Shown one piece after another: positions 1-8,812 of a DNA stretch of 64,000 nt. This DNA comes from VAXT01 sp963794605 (GTDB taxonomy: Bacteria > Actinomycetota > Thermoleophilia > Gaiellales > Gaiellaceae). A program made the position numbers and the translations under genes. Where the stretch lies: NCBI GenBank assembly GCA_963794605.1, contig CAWCEN010000002.1, forward strand, positions 682,001-746,000, in the 5' to 3' direction. The notes beneath the pieces are model-generated. The model did not search any database. It was given only the letters and a program-made list of their open reading frames with translations, and was not told where the DNA came from. The stretch's first letter is position 1. Each line of letters opens with the position of its first letter.

Positions 1-28
1 TCAGCTTCATCCCGAAGACCGAGTCATA

Positions 29-958
29 GTGCCGCTCTACCTGACCGAAGCTCACATCGAGAAGCTGCTCACGCCGGCCGACGCGCTCGCGGCGATCGAG
101 GCGTGCTTCCAGCGGCAGGCCCGAGGTTCGATCCGGAATCGCCCACGCCAACGGACTCGCGCCGGCGAGGGCGCGCTCGCGGTCATGTCCGCAGTCGACG
201 AGGAGCTCGGGCTCGCCGGGCTCAAGTCGTACGCCGCGCTTCCCGCCGGGACGCCGTTCGTCGTCGTGCTCTTCGACCTGGACAAGGGCGACCTCGCGGC
301 CGTGATCGAAGCCGATCGGATGGGCCAGCTGCGCACGGGCGCCGCGAGCGGGGTTGCGGCCAAGTACCTGGCCCGCGAGGACGCGCGCACGCTCGGCATG
401 ATCGGCTGCGGCTGGCAGGCCGAGAGCCAGGTCGCGTGCATCCGCGAGGCGCTGCCCCAGATCGAGCGGGTCGTCGCCTATTGCCGCACCGAAAAGAGCC
501 TGAGCGCCTTCTGCAAGAAGGTCGGCGCGGAGCCCGGCGAGAGCCACCGCGACCCGGCCGAGCAGGATGTCGTCGTCACGGTCACGACGTCCGCCGACCC
601 AGTCCTGCGCGGCGAGTGGCTGAAGCCGGGCGCGCTCGTCTGCGCCGTCGGCGCGAACCGTCCGAAGGCGCGCGAGCTCGACAATGTCGTCCTGGAGCGT
701 GCCGTCCTCGTCTGCTGCGACTCGATCGAGCAGGCCAAGATCGAATCGGGAGACCTGATCGAGCCCGTCGAGCGTGGCGTCCTCGACTGGCTCGAGGTGC
801 ACGAGCTGCACGAAGTCGTCTCCGGAGAGCTCCCGGGACGCAGCTCGCCCGACGACATCGTCCTCTTCAAGTCGAACGGAATCGCCGCATGGGACCTCGC
901 AATTGGCGCCCGTGCGATCGAGCTCGCGAAGAGGAAGAACGTAGGGCGAAAGCTCTAG
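29..958 (+). CDS. Ornithine cyclodeaminase / mu-crystallin family protein
   Basis: A 309-residue NAD(P)-binding protein of the ornithine cyclodeaminase/mu-crystallin family, whose members act as cyclodeaminases, imine reductases or amino-acid dehydrogenases. The N-terminal half carries the family pattern around MGQLRTGAASGVAAKYLA (about residues 98-115), followed by the dinucleotide-binding segment LGMIGCGWQAESQ (about 122-134) and the strand GALVCAVGANRP. Length is normal for the family (about 310-340). The GTG start at 29 gives the expected N-terminus. The exact substrate cannot be read from the sequence. Confidence 0.85.
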   Translation: MPLYLTEAHIEKLLTPADALAAIEACFQRQARGSIRNRPRQRTRAGEGALAVMSAVDEELGLAGLKSYAALPAGTPFVVVLFDLDKGDLAAVIEADRMGQLRTGAASGVAAKYLAREDARTLGMIGCGWQAESQVACIREALPQIERVVAYCRTEKSLSAFCKKVGAEPGESHRDPAEQDVVVTVTTSADPVLRGEWLKPGALVCAVGANRPKARELDNVVLERAVLVCCDSIEQAKIESGDLIEPVERGVLDWLEVHELHEVVSGELPGRSSPDDIVLFKSNGIAAWDLAIGARAIELAKRKNVGRKL

Positions 959-992
959 CGGCTTTCGGAAAGCAGAACGAGAAGCCGCCGGA

Positions 993-1123
993 GCCGGGCT
1001 TTGCCCGGCGGGAGGCCCACCCTGCTCGTTTGAATCACGACCCGAAAGGGCGGCTCCTGAGACAAAAGAAGAATCCCTTCGCACGCAAGGAGGGCCCACG
1101 GGGGAACCAGGGGTTCACCCGTG
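993..1123 (+). repeat. Hairpin repeat, family 1 copy A
   Basis: Fills the 184-base gap between two convergent genes. A perfect 7-bp GC hairpin (993-999/1003-1009, loop ttt) is followed about 90 bases later by a 12-bp hairpin with one mismatch (1097-1108/1112-1123, loop agg) of the form CACGGGGGAACC / GGTTCACCCGTG. The same order and core recur on the minus strand at 17841-17945 and in related form at 20084-20153 and 37991-38052. No gene is seen here; it may also act as a terminator. Confidence 0.7.
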
Positions 1124-1142
1124 AAGCGAGCGCAGAGACGCG

Positions 1143-1394
1143 CTAGGTGCGTTCGGCGCGCACGCCGCTGACGACGTCGTCGCCGAGCGCCCGGATCAGC
1201 TCAGGCCGATCCAAGAGCCGCTCCACCTCCTGCGGCGAGCACCGGTTGCGCACGTACGGGTCGTCGAGGATCTCGGCCAGCGTGCGTCCACGCTCGTGCT
1301 CGCGGATCACGTACGCGGCGACCCGGTCCTCGTGGCTCGAACCGCTGAAGAGGAACGAGAAAGGGTTCCGGAAGATTTCGCTGAGCCGCCCCAT
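1143..1394 (-). CDS. Small protein of unknown function
   Basis: An 83-residue, mainly helical, soluble protein with no signal peptide or membrane segment. It begins MGRLSEIFRNPF and contains an acidic/basic segment with a conserved-looking pattern (EHERGRTLAEILDDPYV) resembling small proteins of actinobacteria that end in a short helical domain. Codon third positions are G/C-rich, which supports translation. I do not recognise the family. It is divergent from the next gene, with only about 23 bases between the two starts. Confidence 0.6.
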   Translation of the reverse strand: MGRLSEIFRNPFSFLFSGSSHEDRVAAYVIREHERGRTLAEILDDPYVRNRCSPQEVERLLDRPELIRALGDDVVSGVRAERT

Positions 1395-1417
1395 CGAGGC
1401 GATTGTATCCTGGCCCC

Positions 1418-1759
1418 ATGCGCAAGCTGTCGACCGCTTCGCGGTTCGCGGAGCGCGAGCTGCACGGGTTCGACGAGTCCGGGACCGAGGAGCGCATCGT
1501 CGTCTGGATCGAGCGCAAGGAAGGTGGCGTGTGGGCCGTCGGGCGCGCGGTGAATCCGCAGCACCGGCCGAGCGACGAGCCTCGCGCCGACGACTATGTG
1601 TTCGAGGGGCACGAGCTCGAGGACGTGCTCGAGCAGGCGAACGGGATCCTCGACGACGACGCCCGCGTGTCCGAGGACGACGGCCGGCCCGAGTACATCA
1701 GGCCGTTTACGCGCAAGGAGCTGCTCGGCCCACTCGAGCGCTGGTTCTTCGGCAGGTAG
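1418..1759 (+). CDS. Hypothetical protein
   Basis: A 113-residue acidic protein of unknown function. I chose the ATG at 1418 (MRKLSTASRFAERE) over an upstream TTG because the upstream codons sit in the divergent promoter space. The sequence has beta-rich stretches (RIVVWIERKEGGVWAVGRAV, residues about 28-47) and a C-terminal helix ending in WFFGR; no membrane segment. It lies 12 bases upstream of mqnD and may be cotranscribed with it. Confidence 0.6.
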   Translation: MRKLSTASRFAERELHGFDESGTEERIVVWIERKEGGVWAVGRAVNPQHRPSDEPRADDYVFEGHELEDVLEQANGILDDDARVSEDDGRPEYIRPFTRKELLGPLERWFFGR

Positions 1760-1771
1760 GCTCGCGCCGCT

Positions 1772-2599
1772 TTGCTGATCCGCCTCGGCCACAGTCCCGA
1801 CCCAGACGATGCGTTCATGTTCTGGGGCCTCGCCAAGGGCGAGGTCGATCCGCGCGGGTTCGAGTTCGAGCACGTGCTGCAGGACATCCAGACGCTGAAC
1901 GAGTGGGCGCTCGAGGGCCGGCTCGAGGTGACGGCGATCTCGCTGCACGCGTATCCACACGTGCAGGACCGGTACGTGCTGCTGCCGCACGGCGCGAGCA
2001 TGGGCTCCGGGTACGGGCCGATCGTCGTCGCCCGCGAGGAGTTGACCGAGGACGATTTGAGGAGTGTCGAGATCGCCGTGCCCGGTCGGATGACGACTGC
2101 GTTCCTGACGCTGAAGCTGCTTCTCGGAGATTTCTCGTACCGCGAGGTGCCGTTCGACCGGATCATGGACGAGGTGCTCTCGGGAAAGGCCGATGCGGGG
2201 CTGCTCATCCACGAGGGGCAGCTCACGTACGGCGCGGCGGGGCTGCACAAGGTCGTCGATCTCGGCGAGTGGTGGCTCGAGGACACGGGCCTGCCGCTGC
2301 CGCTGGGCGCGAATGTGGCGCGGCGCGACCTCGGGTCAGAAACCTTGCGCGAGCTCTCCGACGTACTCGCCGAATCGATCCGCGCAGGCCTCGAGAACCG
2401 CGAGCCCGCGCTCGAGTACGCGCTCCAGTTCGGCCGCGGCCTCGACGACGAGCTCGCCGACCGCTTCGTCGGCATGTACGTGAACGAGCTGACCGAGGAC
2501 TACGGCGAAGAGGGGCGGCGCGCGGTTCGAGAGCTCCTCCGCCGCGGCGAGGAGATCGGCGCGTTCACGGAGCCCGTCAGGGTCGAGTTCGTCGGCTAG
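1772..2599 (+). CDS. mqnD: 1,4-dihydroxy-6-naphthoate synthase (MqnD)
   Basis: Last specific enzyme of the futalosine route to menaquinone, converting cyclic de-hypoxanthine futalosine to 1,4-dihydroxy-6-naphthoate. The N-terminal GHSPDPDDAFMFWGL (residues 6-20) is the family signature, and the rest is a periplasmic-binding-protein-like fold of 275 residues, the usual length. LLIHEGQLTYGAAGL contributes the family His-Glu segment. Start is TTG at 1772, 12 bases after the previous gene. It is encoded about 50 kb away from mqnA, mqnC and mqnE, which sit together at 54.6-58.1 kb. Confidence 0.93.
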   Translation: MLIRLGHSPDPDDAFMFWGLAKGEVDPRGFEFEHVLQDIQTLNEWALEGRLEVTAISLHAYPHVQDRYVLLPHGASMGSGYGPIVVAREELTEDDLRSVEIAVPGRMTTAFLTLKLLLGDFSYREVPFDRIMDEVLSGKADAGLLIHEGQLTYGAAGLHKVVDLGEWWLEDTGLPLPLGANVARRDLGSETLRELSDVLAESIRAGLENREPALEYALQFGRGLDDELADRFVGMYVNELTEDYGEEGRRAVRELLRRGEEIGAFTEPVRVEFVG

Positions 2600-2609
2600 C
2601 TTTCGCGGC

Positions 2610-2789
2610 ATGGCCCTGGAGATGCGCGGCTCCTGTGAGCGCTGCGGCACTCAACTCGCTCCGAGCGATGAGGCGTACATCTGCAGCCTCGAGTGCACGT
2701 GGTGCGCTGTCTGTGCAGGCGAGCTCGCGTACGTCTGCCTGAACTGCGGAGGAGAGCTTGTGCGCCGTCCGCGGCCGGCTGCTGCGTGA
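2610..2789 (+). CDS. DUF1272-type zinc-ribbon small protein
   Basis: A 59-residue cysteine-rich protein with four Cys pairs or singles (CERC at 9-12, C25, C29-W-C32-C35, C43-x-x-C46), typical of DUF1272 proteins that probably bind zinc. The ATG at 2610 is followed by an uninterrupted frame to the TGA at 2787-2789. The next gene starts at a GTG at 2786, overlapping the stop in the common GTGA arrangement, so the two are probably translationally coupled. Function unknown. Confidence 0.8.
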   Translation: MALEMRGSCERCGTQLAPSDEAYICSLECTWCAVCAGELAYVCLNCGGELVRRPRPAAA

Positions 2790-3955
2790 GCCGCGCGGTC
2801 GTTCTCTCCGCGGTCCGCACGCCCGTCGGGCGCTACGGAGGTGTGCTCGCGGGTGAACGGCCCGACGATCTCGCTGCGGCAGTCATCAAAGAGGTCGTGG
2901 CGCGCGCGGGAGTGGAGCCGGGCGAGATCGAGGACGTCTACTTCGGCGCCGCGAACCAGGCGGGCGAGGACAACCGCAACGTCGCGCGAATGGGCGTCCT
3001 GCTCGCGGGCTTGCCCGAGTCGGTCGCGGGTGTGACGGTCAACCGGCTCTGCGCGTCCGGCCTCTCGGCGGTCGTCTCGGCGTGCCACGCGATCGCGGCC
3101 GGTGACGGCGACCTGTTCGTGGCCGGGGGGGTCGAGTCGATGAGCCGCGCGCCGCTCGTCATGGCCAAGCCAGACATGGCCTGGCCGCGCGGGAACCAGA
3201 CCGCCTGGGACACGACTCTCGGCTGGCGCTTCCCGAACCCGCGCATGGAGGAGCTGTTCCCGCTCGAGTCGATGGGCGAGACCGGGGAGAACGTGGCCGA
3301 GCGCTACGGGGTCAGCCGCGAGGAGCAGGACGAGTTCGCGCTCCGCTCGCAACAGAGCTGGGCGGCGGCCGCCGAAGCGGGACGCTTCGACGACGAGCTC
3401 GTGCCGGTCGGCGATGCTGTTCGCGACGAGCATCCGCGTCCCGACACGAGCGCTGAAAAGCTTGCCACTCTCAAGCCCGCGTTCCGCGCCGGCGGTTCTG
3501 TCACCGCCGGGAACTCGAGCGGGATCAACGACGGCGCCGCCGCGCTCGTGATCGCGAGCGAGGAGAAGGCCGAAGCACTCGGCGCGGAGCCGCTCGGCGC
3601 GTTCGTCGGCAGCGCGGTCGCGGGAGTCGATCCCCGCGTGATGGGCATCGGCCCGGTGCCCGCAGTCCGGAAGCTGCTGGAGCGCACCGGCGTGGAGGTC
3701 GGCGACATCGACCTCGTCGAGCTGAACGAAGCTTTCGCGTCGCAGAGCCTCGTCGTCATCCGCGAGCTCGGGCTCGCTCCGGAGCGCGTGAACGTGAACG
3801 GCGGCGCGATCGCGATCGGCCATCCGCTCGGCATGAGCGGCGCGCGGCTCGTCGTGACGCTGCTCCACGAGCTCCGCCGCCGTGACGGAAGGTACGGGCT
3901 GGCGACGCTCTGCGTCGGAGTCGGCCAGGGGCAGGCAGCCCTTTTCGAGCGCTAG
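2786..3955 (+). CDS. 3-oxoadipyl-CoA / acetyl-CoA thiolase (PaaJ/PcaF-like)
   Basis: A 389-residue thiolase. Nucleophilic Cys89 lies in NRLCASGLSAV, the His segment is GGAIAIGHPLGMSGAR, and the C-terminal Cys lies in LCVGVGQGQA. The N-terminal RTPVGRYGG, ANQAGEDNRNVARM and DTTLGWRFPNP match the 3-oxoadipyl-CoA thiolase subgroup (PaaJ/PcaF) better than generic beta-ketothiolases. Nearby paaG and paaABCD fit a final step of phenylacetate breakdown. Start at GTG 2786 inside the upstream stop; the longer in-frame extension to 2693 only reads the DUF1272 gene out of frame. Confidence 0.88.
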   Translation: MSRAVVLSAVRTPVGRYGGVLAGERPDDLAAAVIKEVVARAGVEPGEIEDVYFGAANQAGEDNRNVARMGVLLAGLPESVAGVTVNRLCASGLSAVVSACHAIAAGDGDLFVAGGVESMSRAPLVMAKPDMAWPRGNQTAWDTTLGWRFPNPRMEELFPLESMGETGENVAERYGVSREEQDEFALRSQQSWAAAAEAGRFDDELVPVGDAVRDEHPRPDTSAEKLATLKPAFRAGGSVTAGNSSGINDGAAALVIASEEKAEALGAEPLGAFVGSAVAGVDPRVMGIGPVPAVRKLLERTGVEVGDIDLVELNEAFASQSLVVIRELGLAPERVNVNGGAIAIGHPLGMSGARLVVTLLHELRRRDGRYGLATLCVGVGQGQAALFER

Positions 3956-5092
3956 TGGTCGAGCGGTACCTCGAGCTCTGCCTGCGCCTGGGTCGGCACG
4001 TGGACGGCCTCGTCGACGCGTACTACGGGCCTCCCGAGATCAAGGAGCAGATCGATGCGGAGGAGCTTCGCGCCCCGGCAGCGCTCGTCAAGGATGCCTT
4101 CGCGTTGCTCGAGTCGACAGACGACTCCTGGCTGGCCGCACAGCTCGTCGGGCTCGAGACGGTCGCGCGTAAGCTCGCCGGCGAACAGATTCCATACGAG
4201 GACGAGGTCGAGCGCTGCTACGGCGTGCGCCCGGAGTGGGTGCTCGAAGAGTCGTTCGAAGCCGCGCACCGCGAGCTCGACGACGTTCTCCCGGGGGACG
4301 GCACGCTCGTGGAGCGCTACCAGGTCTGGCGCGAGGACGATGCGCTCGACGGCGAGTCCCTCGCCGGGGTCTATGACGCCATGCTCACGGACTTTCGGGA
4401 GCGGACCAAGGCGCTGTTCGGGCTGCCTGAGGGCGAGTCCGTCGAGGTCGAGTACGTCTCCGACGAGCCGTGGTCGGCGTTCAACTACTACCAGGGCGGC
4501 CTACGAAGCCGGATCGCGATCAACACCGACACGACGCTCATTCCGGACTTCGTCCACGGGATGGCCACGCACGAGGCCTACCCGGGGCATCACACCGAGC
4601 ACGCGTGGAAGGAACAGATCCACGTTGTCGAGGGACGGCCGACTGGAGGAGTCCGCGCTCATGGTCGGCACGCCGTCATCGCTCGTCTCGGAGGGGATTG
4701 CGAGTCTCGCCTCCGAGATCCTGCTTGGCGGCCAGGCGGAGCAGGTTACTGCCGAACACCTCGATGGCACCGGGGTGCGTTATGACCCCGAGCGCTCGCA
4801 GCGCGTCCAGGAGGCGATCCGGCCTCTGGCCTACGTGGGCGGGAACATCGCGCTTCTCCTTCACACGCGGGGCGCCTCCGAGGAGGAGGCGATCGAGTAC
4901 TCGATGAAGTGGTCGCTCAGGTCGCGGAAACGCGCGGAGCAGTCTGTCCGCTTCATCACCGACCCCTTGTGGCGCTCGTATGTCACGACTTACACGGCGG
5001 GCTATGACTTGTGCCGCGACTGGGTGGACGGCGACCCGGCGCGGTTCAAGCGGCTACTCACGGAGCAGCTCACGCCGGCCGACCTCAGCTAG
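3955..5092 (+). pseudogene. DUF885 family protein, single frameshift
   Basis: Reads as one protein of about 378 residues interrupted by a one-base frameshift. The first part (GTG 3955, overlapping the thiolase stop) runs to about 4631 and contains the DUF885 hallmark THEAYPGHH. The second part continues in the next frame as GRLEESALMVGTPSSLVSEG to a stop at 5092. Removing one G from the GGG at 4632-4634 joins the two as EDGRLEES, so the lesion is an extra G in a homopolymer. Either an assembly error or a recent inactivating mutation. DUF885 proteins resemble metallopeptidases but function is unclear. Confidence 0.75.
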
Positions 5093-5102
5093 GGTCCCGG
5101 AC

Positions 5103-6581
5103 GTGGCGGTTGCGACCGAGCGCGAGTACCTCCTCTTCATCAACGGGGAGGCGACCGAGGCTTCCGGCGGCGACGTGAAGGAGCTCGTCGAGCCGGCAAC
5201 CGGCGACCCGCTAGCCGAGGTGGCGATGGCCTCCGAGGCCGACGTCGACCGCGCCGTCGACGCAGCCCGAGCCGCGCTCGACGGCGACTGGGGCCGAACG
5301 GCGCCCACCGAGCGCTCGCGGTTACTGCACGCGCTTGCCGACGCGCTCGTCGCGAACCGCAAGGAGCTCGCGGAGCTCGAGGTGCGGAATGTCGGCAAGG
5401 CAATCTCCTCGGTCAAGGCCGAGCTCAACCAGGCGGTCGAGAACTTCCGCTTCTACGGCTCGGCGATCGGCTCGATCGGCGGGCGCTCCAATCCGCTCGG
5501 CGGCTCGCTCCTCTTCTACTCGTTGAAGGAGCCGGTCGGCGTCGCAGGCCAGATCGTGCCCTGGAACTACCCGCTGATGATGACGACCTGGAAGCTTGCG
5601 CCCGCCCTCGCGGCCGGCTGCACCGTCGTGCTCAAGCCGGACTCGCAGACGCCGCTGTCGGCGCTCCGCATGGCTGAGCTCGCGACCGAGGTCGGGTTCC
5701 CGCCGGGCTCGATCAACGTCGTGCCCGGCCCGGGAACGACCGTCGGCCGACACCTCGTGCAGCACCCGGGCGTGGACAAGATCGCGTTCACGGGCTCGAC
5801 CGAGACCGGGGCGCAGATCATGCGAGACGCCTCCGACGGCATCAAGCGGCTCACTCTCGAGCTCGGTGGCAAGAGCCCGAACATCGTCTTCGCGGACGCC
5901 GACCTCGCCGACGCGATCCCGAGCTCGGTCTGGTCGATCTACTACTCGGCAGGCCAAAGCTGCGAGGCGCGTTCGCGGATTCTCATCGAGCAGTCGCTGT
6001 ACGACGAGTTCGTGGCGAGGTTCAGCGAGGCCGCGTCGAGGCTCAAGGTCGGCGACCCGCTGGAGAACGAGACGCAGGTCGGTTCGCTCATCTCACCCGA
6101 GCACCGGGACCGCGTGCACGGCTACGTCGAGACGGGCCGCCAGGAAGGTGCCGAGGTCACGGCTGGCGGCGAACCGCGCGACGGCAAGGGCGCGTTCTAT
6201 CCGCCGACGGTCCTCGCTGGTGTCAACCAGGATATGACCGTCGCCCAGGAGGAGATCTTCGGCCCGGTGGTCACGATCTCGCCGTTCGCCGACGAGAAGG
6301 ACGCGATCAGGCAGGCGAACGCGGTGCGCTACGGGCTGATGGCGACCGTCTGGACGGGCGATCCGGCTCGCGGACATCGGCTGGCGCGCCGGATCAAGGC
6401 GGGCACGGTCGGGATCAACATGCCGTTCACGGCCTTCCCGGGAATCCCGTTCGGGGGCTACAAGCAGTCCGGCTTCGGCCGCGAGCTCGGCCTCGAGACG
6501 CTCGAGCTCTACCTCGAGACGAAGAGCGTGATCGTCTCCACGAGCCCAAAGCCGTTCAACCCCTTCGGGCTCGAGATCTAG
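5103..6581 (+). CDS. Aldehyde dehydrogenase family protein
   Basis: A 492-residue NAD(P)-dependent aldehyde dehydrogenase. The catalytic Glu is in LELGGKSPNIVFADADL, the catalytic Cys in YYSAGQSCEARSRI, and the cofactor-binding loop in FTGSTETG. The GTG at 5103 gives a standard N-terminus (REYLLFINGEATEAS); the longer frame back to 4980 overlaps the preceding gene out of frame. Substrate is not determined; by family it could be an aminoaldehyde, betaine aldehyde or an aromatic/aliphatic semialdehyde. It lies between the thiolase/DUF885 pair and an MFS gene on the same strand. Confidence 0.9.
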   Translation: MAVATEREYLLFINGEATEASGGDVKELVEPATGDPLAEVAMASEADVDRAVDAARAALDGDWGRTAPTERSRLLHALADALVANRKELAELEVRNVGKAISSVKAELNQAVENFRFYGSAIGSIGGRSNPLGGSLLFYSLKEPVGVAGQIVPWNYPLMMTTWKLAPALAAGCTVVLKPDSQTPLSALRMAELATEVGFPPGSINVVPGPGTTVGRHLVQHPGVDKIAFTGSTETGAQIMRDASDGIKRLTLELGGKSPNIVFADADLADAIPSSVWSIYYSAGQSCEARSRILIEQSLYDEFVARFSEAASRLKVGDPLENETQVGSLISPEHRDRVHGYVETGRQEGAEVTAGGEPRDGKGAFYPPTVLAGVNQDMTVAQEEIFGPVVTISPFADEKDAIRQANAVRYGLMATVWTGDPARGHRLARRIKAGTVGINMPFTAFPGIPFGGYKQSGFGRELGLETLELYLETKSVIVSTSPKPFNPFGLEI

Positions 6582-6600
6582 CTCCCGCGCGACAACGGCC

Positions 6601-7779
6601 GTGAACGTGAGCGCCGACCCGAGCTACCGCTGGGTCGTGCTTGCCGCGGGAACTGCGGCTCAGGCCGGTTTCTCAGCCGTCCTGATCGGCCTACCGGTGC
6701 TCGGCCCGGCGCTGCAGGACCGCTACGACCTTTCGCTGAGCGAGGTCGGGATTGCGTTCTCCAGTGTCTGGATCGGGCCGATCGCGACGCTGCTCCCCTG
6801 GGGGCTGCTCTCGGACCGGATCGGGGAGCGCGTCGTCCTGGCGAGCGGCCTTGCGGGGTGCGGCGTTCTCGTGGCAGCGGCCGGATGGGCGGGCTCGTTC
6901 TGGTTGCTCGTCGCGTTGCTGACGATTGCAGGCGCGCTCGGCGCGAGCGTGAACGCGGCCAGCGGACGGGCGGTGATGCAGTGGTTCTCGGCCGGGCAGC
7001 GCGGGCTCGCTCTCGGTGTTCGCCAGACCGCGATCCCCGTTGGAGGCGCGGTTGCGGCACTGGCCTTGCCGGCGGTGAACTCGGCATACGGGCTCAAGGC
7101 GTCGTTCGGATTTCTCGGCGCTGTGTGCATCGGTTGCGCGCTGTTCGCGGGCATCGCGGTCCATGAGGCCGTCAAGCCCGCGGTCGCACTCGACGCTGAG
7201 GACGTGGAGTGGACGCTCCGCGACAAGCGCCTGTGGATCCTCTCGGCCGGAAGCGACCTGTATCTGGTCGGTCAGGTCGCGCTCCTGTCGTTCTTCGTGC
7301 TCTTCCTGCACGACGAGCACGGCCTGAGCGACGCGTCGGCCGCGGCAGGGCTCGCGGTCATGCAGGTCGGAGCCATCGTCACGCGGATCTCGGCCGGTCG
7401 AATCTCGGATGCCCTCGGAGCGAGAATTCGGCCCCTGCGCTGGATCGGCCTTGCCAGCTGCGTGGGCGTATTGCTCACGGCGGTACTCACCAAGGCGCCG
7501 GTTGGGGTCGTCCTGCCGGTGATGGTCGTCGCGGGCGCGGTCTCGATGGCCTGGAACGGCCTCTCGGTGACTGCGGCTGCCGAGCTGGCAGGCCTCGCGC
7601 GGAGCGGGGCTGCGATCGGCTTCCAGCAGACCACGCTCTCGGTGACGGGCCTGATCGTGCCCGTCGCCTTCGCATACGTGGTCGAATCGAGCTCCTGGGA
7701 GAGCGGTTTCGCGCTCGCCGCCGTCGGGCCGTTGCTCGGCTGGGTGCTGCTCGGGCTGCTGCCCGAGAGCGCTCCCTAG
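6601..7779 (+). CDS. MFS transporter
   Basis: A 392-residue membrane protein with about twelve hydrophobic segments in two halves, separated by a hydrophilic loop around VALDAEDVEWTLRDKRL (about residues 198-214). The loop between TM2 and TM3 has the MFS pattern GLLSDRIGERVVL. Starts at GTG 6601, 20 bases after the aldehyde dehydrogenase, so it may import or export the substrate of that catabolic group; that link is inference from position. Confidence 0.88.
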   Translation: MNVSADPSYRWVVLAAGTAAQAGFSAVLIGLPVLGPALQDRYDLSLSEVGIAFSSVWIGPIATLLPWGLLSDRIGERVVLASGLAGCGVLVAAAGWAGSFWLLVALLTIAGALGASVNAASGRAVMQWFSAGQRGLALGVRQTAIPVGGAVAALALPAVNSAYGLKASFGFLGAVCIGCALFAGIAVHEAVKPAVALDAEDVEWTLRDKRLWILSAGSDLYLVGQVALLSFFVLFLHDEHGLSDASAAAGLAVMQVGAIVTRISAGRISDALGARIRPLRWIGLASCVGVLLTAVLTKAPVGVVLPVMVVAGAVSMAWNGLSVTAAAELAGLARSGAAIGFQQTTLSVTGLIVPVAFAYVVESSSWESGFALAAVGPLLGWVLLGLLPESAP

Positions 7780-8561
7780 GGGTCGAGCTCTCGGCGCACG
7801 ACCGAGGCGACCGCGCTCAGCGCGATCCGGGTCTCGTCGATCGTCGGCTCACGGGTCGTCAGCCGCTGGAGCGCGAGCCCCGGAACGAGGAAGGCGCGGG
7901 CGGCCGTCACCGTCGAGCCCTGGACGACGCGCCAGAGCTCCATCGTCAGCCCGAGTGAGAGCACCGCGACGACGACCGGCGTCCAGAGCGCGGGCGCGAA
8001 CGGCCACAGTTGGTCCGCCAGCAGCGCCATCGGCAGCGCGAGCGCGACGAAGTTCGTCCCGCAGCGCAGCGAGAAGCGCGACGGCCGCGCCCCTCCCTCC
8101 CAGGTCCGTCCGAGCAGCCCCAGCTCAGCGGCTGCGATCGCCCGGTGCTCGGCGCCGTGCAGGTAGAGCGTCCGTCCACGCATGAGCCAGGCGACGAGGC
8201 CCACGCTCATGACGATTCCCGCGACCAGCGCCGCACGGCTGGGCAGGAAGACGAATGCAATCGGCGCCAGCACCACGGCGAACAGCACCAGCCGCTCGAG
8301 CTGGCCCGCGACGCCGCCGCGCCGCAGGAGTGGAGAGACCGACATCCCGAGCCGCGCAACGCCTCTCAGCAGCGGGACTCGCCGTGTGAAACCGGGAACC
8401 CTGGGCATCTCGCCCTCGAGGAGCGAGCCGTCGCGGCCCGCAAATGCGAAGAACCGTTCGCTCGCGATGACGACGCCGTCCGGACGGGCCATGCCCCCGA
8501 GCGCCGGCAGCGCGGTTGAGTCGGCACGGTCGAACAGCGCGGCGAAGCCGGTCCCCTGCAC
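7776..8561 (-). CDS. DUF1385 family membrane protein
   Basis: A 261-residue integral membrane protein convergent with the MFS gene (4-base overlap). Features of DUF1385 are an N-terminal G-G-M-A-R-P-D-G-V segment, LYLHGAEHRAIAAAE in the central loop and RCGTNFV before a further membrane pair. Four or five hydrophobic segments are visible. The function of the family is unknown. Confidence 0.8.
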   Translation of the reverse strand: MQGTGFAALFDRADSTALPALGGMARPDGVVIASERFFAFAGRDGSLLEGEMPRVPGFTRRVPLLRGVARLGMSVSPLLRRGGVAGQLERLVLFAVVLAPIAFVFLPSRAALVAGIVMSVGLVAWLMRGRTLYLHGAEHRAIAAAELGLLGRTWEGGARPSRFSLRCGTNFVALALPMALLADQLWPFAPALWTPVVVAVLSLGLTMELWRVVQGSTVTAARAFLVPGLALQRLTTREPTIDETRIALSAVASVVRRELDP

Positions 8562-8586
8562 GCCTCAAAGGTGCCTGAAAGCGCGA

Positions 8587-8608
8587 CCGCCCGGCAAGTG
8601 CCGGGCGG
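8587..8608 (-). terminator. Perfect GC hairpin, probable terminator
   Basis: A perfect 10-bp inverted repeat (8587-8596 with 8599-8608, CCGCCCGGCA/TGCCGGGCGG) lies just after the stop of the minus-strand 25-residue protein gene and before the DUF1385 gene. There is no clear T-run, so rho-independent function is inferred from position only. Confidence 0.45.
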
Positions 8609-8631
8609 CCTATTCGTCTTCGTGCCGGGTC

Positions 8632-8709
8632 CTACCAGCGTCCACGGCTGAAGAATCCGAGCAAAACGAGGACGATCACGATGATGAGAATGATCCAGAG
8701 AAGGCTCAC
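8632..8709 (-). CDS. 25-residue hydrophobic small protein
   Basis: A tiny frame reading MSLLWIILIIVIVLVLLGF followed by FSRGRW and TAG. It begins with GTG at 8709, and on the minus strand a strong ribosome-binding sequence GGGGGTGA lies about seven bases upstream. One membrane segment with a positively charged, aromatic C-terminus, like the very short single-pass proteins common in actinobacteria. Function unknown. A perfect hairpin follows at 8587-8608. Confidence 0.7.
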   Translation of the reverse strand: MSLLWIILIIVIVLVLLGFFSRGRW

Positions 8710-8812
8710 GAGCGGCTCACCCCCTTTCCGAGGCTGACCCTCGTCATTCCACGCGCGCGGCGATTCGAAACGGCGCGGTAGGCTCGGCGCGTCAAGCGAG
8801 CCAGGAGGCCGA

